Origin: Rhizobium sp. CIAT894
Lineage (GTDB): Bacteria > Pseudomonadota > Alphaproteobacteria > Rhizobiales > Rhizobiaceae
Length of the DNA stretch: 64,000 nt
Assembly: GCF_000172795.2 (NCBI RefSeq)
Contig: NZ_CP020952.1
Coordinates: 186,001-250,000, forward strand
Direction of reading: 5' to 3'
In this document: positions 53,809 through 63,138 of the stretch, one piece after another
How the letters are laid out: each line of letters begins with the position of its first letter
Numbering within the stretch: the stretch's first letter is position 1
Program-made: the position numbers and the translations under genes
Notes under the pieces: model-generated
The model's database searches: none
The model's input: the letters and a program-made list of their open reading frames with translations, nothing else
Told to the model about the DNA's origin: nothing

Positions 53809-54504
53809 ATGCTCGTGCAGAACCAGACCAGAGACCTCGCATTCGCTGACGATTTCATTTCGGCGAAGCTTGTAGAAAACGTCGTCGATCTAGACGTCGA
53901 AGATGCTGTCGTTGTCAACATCAGTCCCTCGCCAATGATCACCGGCGCCGATCATCCCGCAATCGTTCCGGCGTGGAAATCAACATGGTTGAAGGGCGGC
54001 AAAATCAAGTCGGCAGAGCGGGCAGCATTGATCAAGGTCCGCAAGGCGACCAATTTGGGCGGTGCTCAGTTTCGAGGATGGGACTGGCTCGGCAACAGAA
54101 TTCGCAGCTTCCCGCGCGACACGCCGCTCTTCATTTCGGCGCAGGACGAGATCGGAACGGTGACGGTCGACCCCAAGGTGTTCACGAACGAGCACGCAGC
54201 GCCAGCGGCGCAACAGCCCTTCACGCTCAAGCTCAACCTGTGGTGGGCGCCAGGTGACACCGACTGCTTCATCCACAACGAGCACTCCTTCCTCGAGGTC
54301 CATACGCAGATCCATGGGCTTGGCCGCATGCAGAAATTCCACGAACGCGATCAGGGAACGCTGTACGAAGATGTCGTGATGCCGATCGGCTATTCACACG
54401 ACCCCTTCTGCCGCGTTGCAGGCGAAAACAAATGGACTTACCCATGGCACCGCTACTACTGTGATACCGATTCCGTGTGGCTTGCCGTCGAGCTTCACCC
54501 CTGA
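53809..54504 (+). CDS. Unknown His-rich protein, possibly cupin-like
   Basis: 231 residues, no signal peptide or membrane helix. I do not recognise a named family. The C-terminal half carries FIHNEHSFLEVHTQIHG, KFHERDQGTLYEDV and WTYPWHRYYCDTD, a spread of His and Glu like cupin metal sites, and begins after the beta-rich LKLNLWWAPGDTDC. It diverges from aspA and converges with an XRE regulator; nothing in context fixes a role. Confidence 0.7.
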   Translation: MLVQNQTRDLAFADDFISAKLVENVVDLDVEDAVVVNISPSPMITGADHPAIVPAWKSTWLKGGKIKSAERAALIKVRKATNLGGAQFRGWDWLGNRIRSFPRDTPLFISAQDEIGTVTVDPKVFTNEHAAPAAQQPFTLKLNLWWAPGDTDCFIHNEHSFLEVHTQIHGLGRMQKFHERDQGTLYEDVVMPIGYSHDPFCRVAGENKWTYPWHRYYCDTDSVWLAVELHP

Positions 54505-54538
54505 TCGACGATTGGGACAGGGCGCCAGGGTTAGCCGA

Positions 54539-55363
54539 TCAGGACATCTGAATCATGTCTGAGCCATCGCCCAGATATTGAAGTGCCTCTCGAGGGATCG
54601 CCGGATCGTTTTTGTCCATGACGGTGATCCCTTTCAGCTGCTCCCTCTTCAATAAACCGGGTCCCCTGTAATGTAAGGCGACCTTAGTCGAGTAAGGCTG
54701 ACGAAACACTGTCGCCGCAATTCCACTCGAAATCCCGAACATGAACTTCTTGGAGTTGCGCTTGACCTGCGCATAGACGCCGAAGGTCAGCTCGTTCGAC
54801 TGAATGCCCTCGAAATCGGCTGTGAATAACCGATCCGCCACTGGAAAGCAGAAACCATAATACTTGAAGACATATTCCATCTTCTTGGGATCATCGAAAC
54901 TGGGGAAACGCTCGACGTAATAATGCTGCAGGAACTGGTTTGCCCTGTATATGCAGAATGCGGACTTCAACACGAAGCCCTTGTAGATAGAAGAGAATTG
55001 GTATCGGTCGTAGACTCCGACGAGATCGCTGTCGGGAACGGAATTTTCGACAAGCATTGCGGAAACGAAACGCGCAAATTCCGGCAGTTGCCTGACCGCC
55101 GACATAGCATGAAAGAAGTTGCCATCAACGAGCGTCCGGAACTCCTCGGGGTCGGAAAACAGGATCGGAACGCTCAAACCGAAATAATTCGCAATAATAC
55201 GCATATTAGCCGCTGCAGGCAGATGGGCACCGGAAAGATATTTGTTGAATTGCTGGCGATTGACCTTGATCTTGCGGCACACGGCCGCCACCGAGCCTTG
55301 GCGATCACATAGCGTTCTCAAGTTGGCGGCAAACGACGCCGGATCGTCCATCATATAGTTCAT
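54539..55363 (-). CDS. XRE-type helix-turn-helix regulator with large C-terminal domain
   Basis: 274 residues. HTH about 10-65 (VAAVCRKIKVNRQQFNKYLS, then PAAANMRIIANYFGLSV). The remaining 200 residues, with VYDRYQFSSIYKGFVLKSAF and FKYYGFCFPVADRLF, form a domain I cannot name, probably a ligand sensor. It diverges from the Gfo/Idh operon with a 140-bp gap, so is a candidate regulator of it. Confidence 0.75.
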   Translation of the reverse strand: MNYMMDDPASFAANLRTLCDRQGSVAAVCRKIKVNRQQFNKYLSGAHLPAAANMRIIANYFGLSVPILFSDPEEFRTLVDGNFFHAMSAVRQLPEFARFVSAMLVENSVPDSDLVGVYDRYQFSSIYKGFVLKSAFCIYRANQFLQHYYVERFPSFDDPKKMEYVFKYYGFCFPVADRLFTADFEGIQSNELTFGVYAQVKRNSKKFMFGISSGIAATVFRQPYSTKVALHYRGPGLLKREQLKGITVMDKNDPAIPREALQYLGDGSDMIQMS

Positions 55364-55503
55364 GACCTATCCCAAAGCTCGAAACTGAAGCACTCTGACG
55401 CTAATTCTACGCCACTTTGAGAACATCTTCAACCCGTTGCGAAATTGCTCCGATAGGGGATCCAACGCCATAGTGGCCGATGAAACACTAGGGAATCCAC
55501 CAC

Positions 55504-56511
55504 TTGGCAGGCAACGACAGAGTCGGTTGGGCGATCATGGGCACGGAAACCATCGCGACCGAGCATATGGTTTCCGCGATACGCTCGATTGGCCATCAAC
55601 CGCTATGGGCGGTCAGCCGCAATGCCCATTACGCAGGCACATTTGCCGCCGATCTTGACATCCCCAATGCGACCGACGACCTCGAACGAGTGTGGGCCGA
55701 TCGCGATGTGCGTTTCGTCTATGTCAGCGCCACGCGGGAGCGACGCTCGTTTCACATCGCCGCAGCCGCAAAAGCGGGCAAACACATTCTCTGTGATGGC
55801 CCGATCAGCAACGAGCGTGAAGAGGCAGCCCGGCTCGTGTCGCTCTGTCATGACCTCAAGGTCACGCTCGCCGTTCATCACATCGCGCGCGCTTCTAGCG
55901 TTCATCAAACGATGAAGCGGCTGATCCGCGACGGCGAGATCGGCCAGATTCATTCGATTGTCGTGGCGCGCGGCGGCGCATTTCATCCTTCACCCAATCG
56001 CCGTGGTCAACTCGCCAATCTGGAAGGCGACATCTTCTTCGACGCGGCAATCGAGGACGTTGATCTTGTCCGGTTCTTGACCGACGCGGAGCCCCATCGG
56101 GCCACCGGGATTTCGAAGCCGATGGGAGGTGGGTCGCAACACCTTGCCTTCGTCCTCGCTATGGATGACGGCTGCATCTTCCAAGCACATGAAAGCTTCC
56201 TGACCGCCGAGATCGAAGACACGGTCATGATTGTGGGTTCGAAGGGATCGCTGACCGCCATTGGGACGCTCTACGGTCGCGGATCCGGCACTTTGACGCG
56301 CAGGATCGGCGGCAAGAACGAGCTTATTCCGATCCGTGACAAGGACGTGCACGTGGCTGCCATTCAGGATTTTGTCACCGGGCTTCATGGAAGGCCGACC
56401 TGGCTTTCGACTGGCGCGGACAGCGTGGCAAACCTTGCCGCCATTAACTCTATCATTGCGTCGACCCAGTCGGGCGACCTTGTCGACATCAAACCGAGGG
56501 GCACGGCATGA
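55504..56511 (+). CDS. Gfo/Idh/MocA-family oxidoreductase
   Basis: 335 residues from a TTG at 55504, needed to include the first Rossmann strand RVGWAIMGTETIATEH. Then FVYVSATRERRSFHIAAAAK and HILCDGPISNERE; the usual Glu-Lys-Pro of the active site reads CDGPI, so the conserved Lys seems absent. Sheet domain follows with ILxFD-like segments. Likely NAD(P)-dependent sugar oxidoreductase, or a diverged member with changed catalysis. First gene of a three-gene rightward operon. Confidence 0.82.
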   Translation: MAGNDRVGWAIMGTETIATEHMVSAIRSIGHQPLWAVSRNAHYAGTFAADLDIPNATDDLERVWADRDVRFVYVSATRERRSFHIAAAAKAGKHILCDGPISNEREEAARLVSLCHDLKVTLAVHHIARASSVHQTMKRLIRDGEIGQIHSIVVARGGAFHPSPNRRGQLANLEGDIFFDAAIEDVDLVRFLTDAEPHRATGISKPMGGGSQHLAFVLAMDDGCIFQAHESFLTAEIEDTVMIVGSKGSLTAIGTLYGRGSGTLTRRIGGKNELIPIRDKDVHVAAIQDFVTGLHGRPTWLSTGADSVANLAAINSIIASTQSGDLVDIKPRGTA

Positions 56512-56574
56512 GCAGAGTTCTCGGCTGCTCCGCAACGTGCACGCACATCCAGCATATCATCAAGGAGAGCAACG

Positions 56575-57450
56575 GTGAGAAAGCGAGATCAGATCATTCT
56601 TCATTCTCTGGTCGCCCGGCATTCGACGTTAGCGATCGATGTCGAAATTGCACGGCAGATAGGCTTCGATGGCTTAGAGGCGTCTGGCGACAAAATCGCG
56701 AACTGCCTTGACGCTGGCTTATCGAGAAGCGAGCTCAAATCCCTTGTTGGTGATACATTCATTCCGGGAATCGGCTTTCTCATTGATATTGAGCGCCAGA
56801 AGGATGACAAGACCAAACTGTTTGCGGAAGCAAACCGTCTGTTTGAACTCGCGGGCGCCGTGGGCGCTCAGGGTGTCGAAGTCATTACAGGACCGCTGAG
56901 TCTAGAGGTCGCGCGTGGGCAACGAACGGCGGCAGATCTCTACAGGGGTTTGGTCGACCTTCCAGAAGATGAGCAGGTCGACCTTACGGCTTCCAATCTG
57001 CGGGAGCTGTCGGAGATTGCCGCCGACCACAATCTCATCCTCTATCTCGAAGCGCTGTCATGGACGCCGCTCAATACGCTGGACAAGCAGCTCAGGGTAA
57101 TCGAGAAAGCGGGCCGCGATAATCTGCGGCTGCTCGTGGATTTCTGGCATTGCTACACGTCCGGTGACACGCCGGAGAGGATTGCCAAGCTCGACAAGGA
57201 GCTGCTCTACGGCATTCATGTCTGCGACTCCCTGAAGTTCGATGGCGGCATCCCGGATGAGCCTGTACTCCGGGACGTGCCTACCGGAGAAGGGGTGCTA
57301 AATCTTCAGGAGTGGACGGATGCCGTCAGAGCAACCGGCTACCAGGGATGGTGGAGTTGCGAGCTCTTTTGCCGTCGCAATCACCAAGAAAACAGTTTTG
57401 CGGTCGCTCGTAGACTTAAAGACCTGATGAGTGACTTACTCGCCCCCTAG
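56575..57450 (+). CDS. Sugar phosphate isomerase/epimerase-like TIM barrel
   Basis: 291 residues from a GTG at 56575, behind AAGGAGAG. AP-endonuclease-2 barrel: IARQIGFDGLEASGDKI, LYLEALSWTPLNTL with the metal Glu, LLVDFWHCYTSGD, GIHVCDSLKFDGG and WWSCELFCRRN. The metal-ligand set (Glu, Asp-x-x-His, His, Glu) appears complete. Likely isomerase, epimerase or keto-glycoside-processing enzyme beside the Gfo/Idh gene. Confidence 0.86.
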   Translation: MRKRDQIILHSLVARHSTLAIDVEIARQIGFDGLEASGDKIANCLDAGLSRSELKSLVGDTFIPGIGFLIDIERQKDDKTKLFAEANRLFELAGAVGAQGVEVITGPLSLEVARGQRTAADLYRGLVDLPEDEQVDLTASNLRELSEIAADHNLILYLEALSWTPLNTLDKQLRVIEKAGRDNLRLLVDFWHCYTSGDTPERIAKLDKELLYGIHVCDSLKFDGGIPDEPVLRDVPTGEGVLNLQEWTDAVRATGYQGWWSCELFCRRNHQENSFAVARRLKDLMSDLLAP

Positions 57451-57531
57451 AAAATTTACCTTCGACGGCGGACTTCACTGTTTCAAGCTGGGACCGCCAA
57501 GCACCACCTTCCGCGATAATCAGGTGTCTCA

Positions 57532-58764
57532 ATGTTGTTTACCAGGCCAGCACCAACAGGCGTGCTCCGGCGCATCGGCTCGTCAAAGCGGGCAAGATGT
57601 TGTGCTTTCTTCCTCGCGGCCGGAATAGGCATCGGAGCGTGGGCTTCCAGCCTTCCGCTCGTTTCGACGAGGCTTGCGATCAGCAAGGGAGAACTTGGCT
57701 TCCTCCTTCTTGGGTTCGCACTGGGCGCGATTGTTCTGATGGTGACGATCGGACGGTTCATTGATCGATTGCAGAGCGACAAGCTCTCGCTTGCGGGTTG
57801 CGTGGCGTTCGGGGCTTGCATCCTTTTGGTTCCATTGGCTCCCGGCGTCCCGACCGCCGCCCTTCTGATCCTTACGGCAGGCGCCGGCTTCGGAACGCTC
57901 GACGTCTCGATGAACACCGAAGCCTCGCACCTCGAACGTACATCGAAACGACACCTGATGTCCTCCTTCCATGGGGTCTTCAGTGTCGGGGCGCTCTTGG
58001 GCGCACTTCTTGTCGGCCAGTTGGTTTCGATCGGTGGCGGGTTGAACTTATGCCTCGGCATTGCAGGTTCAACCGTCGTCCTCGTAGCCTTCGGCTCACG
58101 TCTGATCGCAAGAAAACGGTCATTTGAACATCGCATCAGCAGCACCCAGTCGAACGCGATGAAAAAAATACAACTCAGCCCTGAACAGCTGGTTCTTGTC
58201 ATCATGTTCGGAGCCATCGCCTTTCTCTCCATGTTGGCCGAAGGCGGGGTGATGGACTGGACTGCAATCTTTCTCGTCACCGAACACGGGGCCTCCGAAA
58301 GCGTCGGAGCCTATGGGTTCGCAACCTTCTCCGCGACAATGGCACTCGGACGGTTTGCGGGCGACTGGGCGACGAGGCGCATTGGGCATGTCAATGTCAT
58401 TCGCATCGGCGGTGTGGTGTGCGCTGTCTCGGTCTCGGTCATCGTCGTGTCGAGCAGCATTAGCGTTACGATGTTTGCCCTTGGTTTATGCGGGATCGGA
58501 GTAGCAAACCTGGTTCCAGCCGTTTTTGCGGCCGCCGGTCATCTTGGAGGGGATTCGGCCGGACGGGCGATGTCGATCGCCACGACGATGGGCTATAGCG
58601 GCCTGCTTCTAGGACCGGCGCTGCTCGGCTTTGTCGCCCAGCATTCGAGCCTGACAACAAGCTTTACCGTAATCATGGGCGGCTTTGTTCTTGTCGCCAT
58701 CGTCGGTTTCGCAGTCGCCAAGCGCATGGCGCTTCATGGGCTCACGCTCCGACACGAAACCTGA
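57532..58764 (+). CDS. MFS transporter
   Basis: 410 residues, about twelve helices. Begins with GIGAWASSLPLVSTRLAISK, typical of the FucP/YbjJ-like MFS branch, with FGTLDVSMNTEASHLER and MSSFHGVFSVGALLGALL in the first half. Last gene of the operon; may import or export a sugar or derivative. Confidence 0.85.
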   Translation: MLFTRPAPTGVLRRIGSSKRARCCAFFLAAGIGIGAWASSLPLVSTRLAISKGELGFLLLGFALGAIVLMVTIGRFIDRLQSDKLSLAGCVAFGACILLVPLAPGVPTAALLILTAGAGFGTLDVSMNTEASHLERTSKRHLMSSFHGVFSVGALLGALLVGQLVSIGGGLNLCLGIAGSTVVLVAFGSRLIARKRSFEHRISSTQSNAMKKIQLSPEQLVLVIMFGAIAFLSMLAEGGVMDWTAIFLVTEHGASESVGAYGFATFSATMALGRFAGDWATRRIGHVNVIRIGGVVCAVSVSVIVVSSSISVTMFALGLCGIGVANLVPAVFAAAGHLGGDSAGRAMSIATTMGYSGLLLGPALLGFVAQHSSLTTSFTVIMGGFVLVAIVGFAVAKRMALHGLTLRHET

Positions 58765-58825
58765 GCAGCGACACGCCAGGTGGCTTGGACCTTTTGGTGG
58801 AACGGACTCCTTCGCGATAAACGAA

Positions 58826-58857
58826 AGCGGGCGATGTCGTTGCCAACATCGCCCGCT
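58826..58857. terminator. Bidirectional hairpin terminator between convergent operons
   Basis: Perfect 12-bp stem AGCGGGCGATGT/ACATCGCCCGCT with an 8-nt loop, midway between the MFS stop and the GMC stop. Read leftward it is followed by TTCGTTT, read rightward by a weaker T content. Confidence 0.75.
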
Positions 58858-58879
58858 CGATCAAGTTGTCGCTGTCGCT

Positions 58880-60529
58880 CTAGTGTGTGAGGCGCAGAAA
58901 GTCGGCCGCCCGTTCCCCGATCATGATGCAGACGGCATTTGGATTGCCAGAAATCAATGTCGGCATAACTGATGCGTCGGCGACGCGAAGGCCTTCGATC
59001 CCCCTGACGCGAAGTTGCGGGTCGACCACAGCCATCTCGTCGACACCCATCCGGCAAGTCCCCGACGGATGCAGTGCTGCGTGCGCGGCTCTCTGACAGA
59101 ACGCGCGGATGTCATCGCGCGTGCTGACGCTCGGGGCCGGCACATATCGTGACTGGAGATATTTCGAGAGCGCCGGTTTTGACATGATATCCATCGCCAC
59201 CATTGTACCCTCGGTGATTGCCTCCAGGTCGTACGGATCAGAGAAGTAATTGGGAGCAACGCGGGCATCGGCGTTGAAATCGCCGCTTTGCAAGGTGACT
59301 TCGCCTCGCGACCTCGGCCGGATCTGACCGAGGTTGATCGTGCAACCATTGCCGCCCGGTACGGCATCGACACCTTCCTCGATGCCCGCCCCGACCACCA
59401 TGAAAAACTGGATGTCGGGAACATGCTCGCTCTTATTGCCCCACCAAAACGCACCGCCCTCGATGAGGTTTGATGACGCGGGCCCACCTTTGAAAAGCGC
59501 ATAGTTCAAACCGGCGGCCGCTTTCCAATGCATCTTCTTGTATTTGTCGTAACTGTAGGGACCACTCAGCTGATAGATCAGTGATATTTCGACGTGGTCC
59601 TGCAGGTTCTTACCGACACCCGGAAGATCTGCATGCACGGTGATCCCATGCCGCTTCAACTCGGTGGCCGGTCCGATGCCTGAGAGCATCAGGAGTTTCG
59701 GCGTGGCGATCGCGCCCGCCGACACGATTACTTCGCGCTCCGCACGAAGCACATGCTTCTCACCATTGCGGATGTATTCGACACCGACAGCCCTGCCGTT
59801 TTCGATGATCAGCCGAGTGACAGTGGTGCGCGTGACGACCTGCAAGTTCGGTCGTCCCTTCGCTGGCTTGATATAGGCGACGGCAGCACTGCTGCGCTTA
59901 CCGTCCCTTGCGGTAATCTGATAGAGCCCGCACCCCGCCTGACTGCCGGAGTTGAAATCCGGGTTATAGGGGAGACCTGCCTGCTGGCATGCCTGTAGCC
60001 AACCGCGCGTCAAGGGATGGATGTGCTCGATGTCGGAGACGCCGAGCGGACCTCCGACGCCGTGCGCATCATTGCAAAAACGGTTATTGTCCTCGGAACG
60101 CTTGAAATATGGAAGCACGTCCTCATAGGCCCATCCCGCAGCACCCAGTTGCACCCACTGCTGGTAGTCCGAGGGAACACCGCGAATATAGATCATCGCG
60201 TTGACCGAACTACCGCCGCCGAGCACGCGCGCCTGTACCATCGTCTGCTGCTCGTTACGCGCAAGCTCCGGACCGGCCTCCCAGGCGAAACGCTTCAAGA
60301 GGCTTCCCTGAGCAGTCTTGTAGTAAGCGCCTGGAATGTGGATGTATGGGCTGGAATCGGTGGGCCCCTCCTCTAGGAGCGCCACGCGAAGATTTTCATC
60401 CTCGGACAATCGCGAGGCGATCACACAGCCGGTCGACCCGCCGCCGACGACAATATAGTCGTAGCGATGGTGCTTGCCAGAATGCGGCTTTATACCGTAG
60501 CGCGCAGAGCCAAACGGAGGAAGCAACAT
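58880..60529 (-). CDS. GMC-family FAD oxidoreductase (choline dehydrogenase-like)
   Basis: 549 residues from the ATG at 60529, which overlaps the stop of the next gene upstream (TGATG). FAD motif YDYIVVGGGSTGCVIASRL, GMC signature GGGSSVNAMIYIRG, second signature GAIATPKLLMLSGIGP, and C-terminal HPSGTCRMG with NPNAVCIMIGERAADF. It oxidises an alcohol or sugar hydroxyl, passing electrons to an unknown acceptor. Ends the leftward operon. Confidence 0.9.
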   Translation of the reverse strand: MLLPPFGSARYGIKPHSGKHHRYDYIVVGGGSTGCVIASRLSEDENLRVALLEEGPTDSSPYIHIPGAYYKTAQGSLLKRFAWEAGPELARNEQQTMVQARVLGGGSSVNAMIYIRGVPSDYQQWVQLGAAGWAYEDVLPYFKRSEDNNRFCNDAHGVGGPLGVSDIEHIHPLTRGWLQACQQAGLPYNPDFNSGSQAGCGLYQITARDGKRSSAAVAYIKPAKGRPNLQVVTRTTVTRLIIENGRAVGVEYIRNGEKHVLRAEREVIVSAGAIATPKLLMLSGIGPATELKRHGITVHADLPGVGKNLQDHVEISLIYQLSGPYSYDKYKKMHWKAAAGLNYALFKGGPASSNLIEGGAFWWGNKSEHVPDIQFFMVVGAGIEEGVDAVPGGNGCTINLGQIRPRSRGEVTLQSGDFNADARVAPNYFSDPYDLEAITEGTMVAMDIMSKPALSKYLQSRYVPAPSVSTRDDIRAFCQRAAHAALHPSGTCRMGVDEMAVVDPQLRVRGIEGLRVADASVMPTLISGNPNAVCIMIGERAADFLRLTH

Positions 60530-62025
60530 CACACACCTCGGATCGAAGCACCCGCCTTGATCGCGAGGGCAGCGATGGTCAGGGCCGGGTTAACTGCCGC
60601 CGATGTTGGAAGAACTGAGGCATCGGCAATATAAAGATTTTCGACGTCATGCGCACGGCAATTTAGATCGACAACCGAGGTTTTCGGATCATGCCCGAGC
60701 CGAGCGGTGCCGCACTGGTGAGACGTTGTTTTTCGACCGAAGGTGTGCGTGAGCACGACCGGGAAGCCTGCTTTTCGCATGACATTCTTTGTTTTCTTGA
60801 TGAGCGCCTGGTGGGCGCGCATGTTCGACCGGATCCAGTTGACGACGATGCGATCCTCGCGGACCATCACCCGGCTTTCCGGATTGGGAAGATCTTCGCT
60901 GGTGAGGAACCACCCATAGGCGTGTCGCGCGATCAGGCGGACCAGCCATGAGGGTGCGGGTACTGGGAAGTTCGCTTTCAAAATATTGCCGGTGATGTGC
61001 CCCAGCAGTTGGACGTTTCCGAGCGGCGCCCGGTAGTCGTTATCGGCGTTATAAAAATCGTTGAAGGCAATGGTCTTCTGGTAGACCGAGGCATTGCGGC
61101 GATAATCGAGTACCAGCATCGCGGATGTGTTGTGGTTCATGAAATTCCGGCCGACTTGGTCTGAGCTGTTGGCCAAGCCCGTTGGGTGAGCCTTGCTTGC
61201 CGACCGGAGCAGAAGTGCTGCAGTCTGAACCGCGCCGGTGGCAACAGCGAATATTCCGGCAGAGATCCGCTGCTCGAACCCGTCTTTGACGAAGACGGCA
61301 GCAGTCACGCGGGTGCCGGTCTCGTCCGTTTCCAGGCGGGACACGTTAGCACCGGTCATGAGGGTAACGTTTGGATGACGCAGCGCCTCCGTCAACGGGC
61401 CGACCTCGGCATCGATCTTGCCGACACCTGTATTCGGGAACGCATCCCAGCCCGTCTTTGCGCGGTGAAGCCAAGCCTCGATGTCAATCGCCAGCGGCAA
61501 GCTCGCCGGATGGACACCTGCCCGCTTCAGCCGGTCGCGGACCGACGCGATCGGCGCCTCGTCGGGAACGGCAGGATGGGCGTAGGCTTCGCTATGGAAA
61601 GGCTCCGTCGGATCCTGACCGAGCGCGCCACGGACCTGGAACACCTTTTCAGCCCGCTCATACCACGGCTCCAGCTCTTCGTATGTGCATGGCCACCCGG
61701 GAGAACTACCGTCGAGATGTGGACGGGCTTCGAAATCCTCCTTTCGATACCTGTACATCACGGCGCCGAAGAACTTCGAGTTTCCGCCAACGTAATAGTA
61801 ATTGTTGGCAAGGAAGCTTTCGCCGTCGGTTCCGAGCCACTCCTCGGCTGGCCGATAAAAACCGCGCTGGAAAATCGCGACATCGTCGCGGGCTTCCACG
61901 CTGTCTCTGAGGTGCCCGCCGCGCTCCAGTATGATGACCTTGAGACCGCTCTCGGCAAGGCTGTAGGCAAGCGAGCTGCCTCCGATGCCTGACCCTATGA
62001 TTACCACATCCGCCGTGTGCTGCAT
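60529..62025 (-). CDS. GMC-family FAD oxidoreductase (glucoside 3-dehydrogenase-like)
   Basis: 498 residues from the ATG at 62025, behind GAGG. FAD motif VVIIGSGIGGSSLAYSLAE, YYYVGGNSKFFGAVMYRYR, and the C-terminal THTFGRKTTSHQCGTARLG followed by NLYIADASVLPTSAAVNP. This arrangement resembles the large catalytic subunits of glucoside 3-dehydrogenase and pyranose oxidases rather than choline dehydrogenase. No small partner subunit is visible. It lies between the ABC ATPase and the other GMC enzyme. Confidence 0.87.
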   Translation of the reverse strand: MQHTADVVIIGSGIGGSSLAYSLAESGLKVIILERGGHLRDSVEARDDVAIFQRGFYRPAEEWLGTDGESFLANNYYYVGGNSKFFGAVMYRYRKEDFEARPHLDGSSPGWPCTYEELEPWYERAEKVFQVRGALGQDPTEPFHSEAYAHPAVPDEAPIASVRDRLKRAGVHPASLPLAIDIEAWLHRAKTGWDAFPNTGVGKIDAEVGPLTEALRHPNVTLMTGANVSRLETDETGTRVTAAVFVKDGFEQRISAGIFAVATGAVQTAALLLRSASKAHPTGLANSSDQVGRNFMNHNTSAMLVLDYRRNASVYQKTIAFNDFYNADNDYRAPLGNVQLLGHITGNILKANFPVPAPSWLVRLIARHAYGWFLTSEDLPNPESRVMVREDRIVVNWIRSNMRAHQALIKKTKNVMRKAGFPVVLTHTFGRKTTSHQCGTARLGHDPKTSVVDLNCRAHDVENLYIADASVLPTSAAVNPALTIAALAIKAGASIRGV

Positions 62026-62033
62026 GGCATACC

Positions 62034-63134
62034 TCAATCAATTCTGGCTTCGGTCTGGACGTCGAACAGGACGATCTTCGAGGCATCGACGGCGAGCGAT
62101 GCTTCAGAGCGCGAGCGGGTCACGTTCGGCGGCAATCTCGCCGTTACTTCGACGTTTGCAAGCTGGAAGACGACAAGGGCATCAGGTCCAGTCGGCTCGA
62201 CCACATCGACGTCCACTGCGATGTGGTTGCCAGCCCCAGCCAAAGCGGGTGTGAAGTTCTCCGGACGGATCCCGACAAGTACATTCTTGCCAGCGTATCG
62301 TTTCGCTGACTCGGCAGACAAGCCGATACCCGTCGCGCGCGCCGGCGGCTTGTTCGGCACGTCGATAACGGCGGTCACGGATGAGCCGGCGACCTCGAGC
62401 CTGCCGGGGATGATGTTCATCGAAGGCGAGCCGACGAACTTTGCGACATAGACATTCGCCGGCCGGTCATAGACCTTCTGAGGCTCGTCGAGATGCTGGA
62501 CGACGCCATCCTTCATGACCGCAACACGGGTTGCGAGCGTCATGGCCTCGATCTGGTCGTGCGTGACGTAGACGATCGTCGTACCGAGGCGCTGATGCAG
62601 GCGCTTGATTTCGGTACGCATGTCGACGCGAAGCTTGGCATCGAGGTTAGACAGCGGTTCATCGAACAAAAAGAGCTTTGGCTGGCGGACGATCGCACGT
62701 CCCATAGCGACGCGCTGGCGCTGGCCGCCCGACAGTTGCGACGGCTTGCGATCAAGAAGGTGGCTGATCTGAAGAAGATCGGCCGCAGCCTTGACCGCCT
62801 TGTCCCGCTCAGCCGGAAGCACTTTGCGGATCTTCATTCCGAACTCGATGTTTTCTCGCACTGTCATTGTTGGATAAAGCGCGTAGGACTGGAAGACCAT
62901 TGCGATGTCGCGGTCTTTCGGCGAGAGGTGGTTGACGACCTTTTCTCCGATGCGGATATAACCGCCGGTGATCGTCTCCAAGCCTGCGATCATGTTCAGG
63001 AGGGTCGACTTGCCGCAGCCGGAAGGTCCGAGCAGCACAAGGAAGTCGCCCGTGCCGATCGAGATTGATACTTCCTTGAGGACTTCCAGTTCGCCATAAG
63101 CCTTGCGGACGCGATCTATTTCGAGAGTAGACAT
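62034..63134 (-). CDS. UgpC/MalK-type sugar ABC ATPase
   Basis: 366 residues. [16 protein letters not shown], signature [32 protein letters not shown] and a C-terminal TOBE domain (about 285-360). This class energises carbohydrate uptake systems. It follows the permease by 4 bp and precedes a GMC gene by 8 bp, so uptake and oxidation are encoded together. Confidence 0.93.
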   Translation of the reverse strand: MSTLEIDRVRKAYGELEVLKEVSISIGTGDFLVLLGPSGCGKSTLLNMIAGLETITGGYIRIGEKVVNHLSPKDRDIAMVFQSYALYPTMTVRENIEFGMKIRKVLPAERDKAVKAAADLLQISHLLDRKPSQLSGGQRQRVAMGRAIVRQPKLFLFDEPLSNLDAKLRVDMRTEIKRLHQRLGTTIVYVTHDQIEAMTLATRVAVMKDGVVQHLDEPQKVYDRPANVYVAKFVGSPSMNIIPGRLEVAGSSVTAVIDVPNKPPARATGIGLSAESAKRYAGKNVLVGIRPENFTPALAGAGNHIAVDVDVVEPTGPDALVVFQLANVEVTARLPPNVTRSRSEASLAVDASKIVLFDVQTEARID

Positions 63135-63138
63135 GGGT

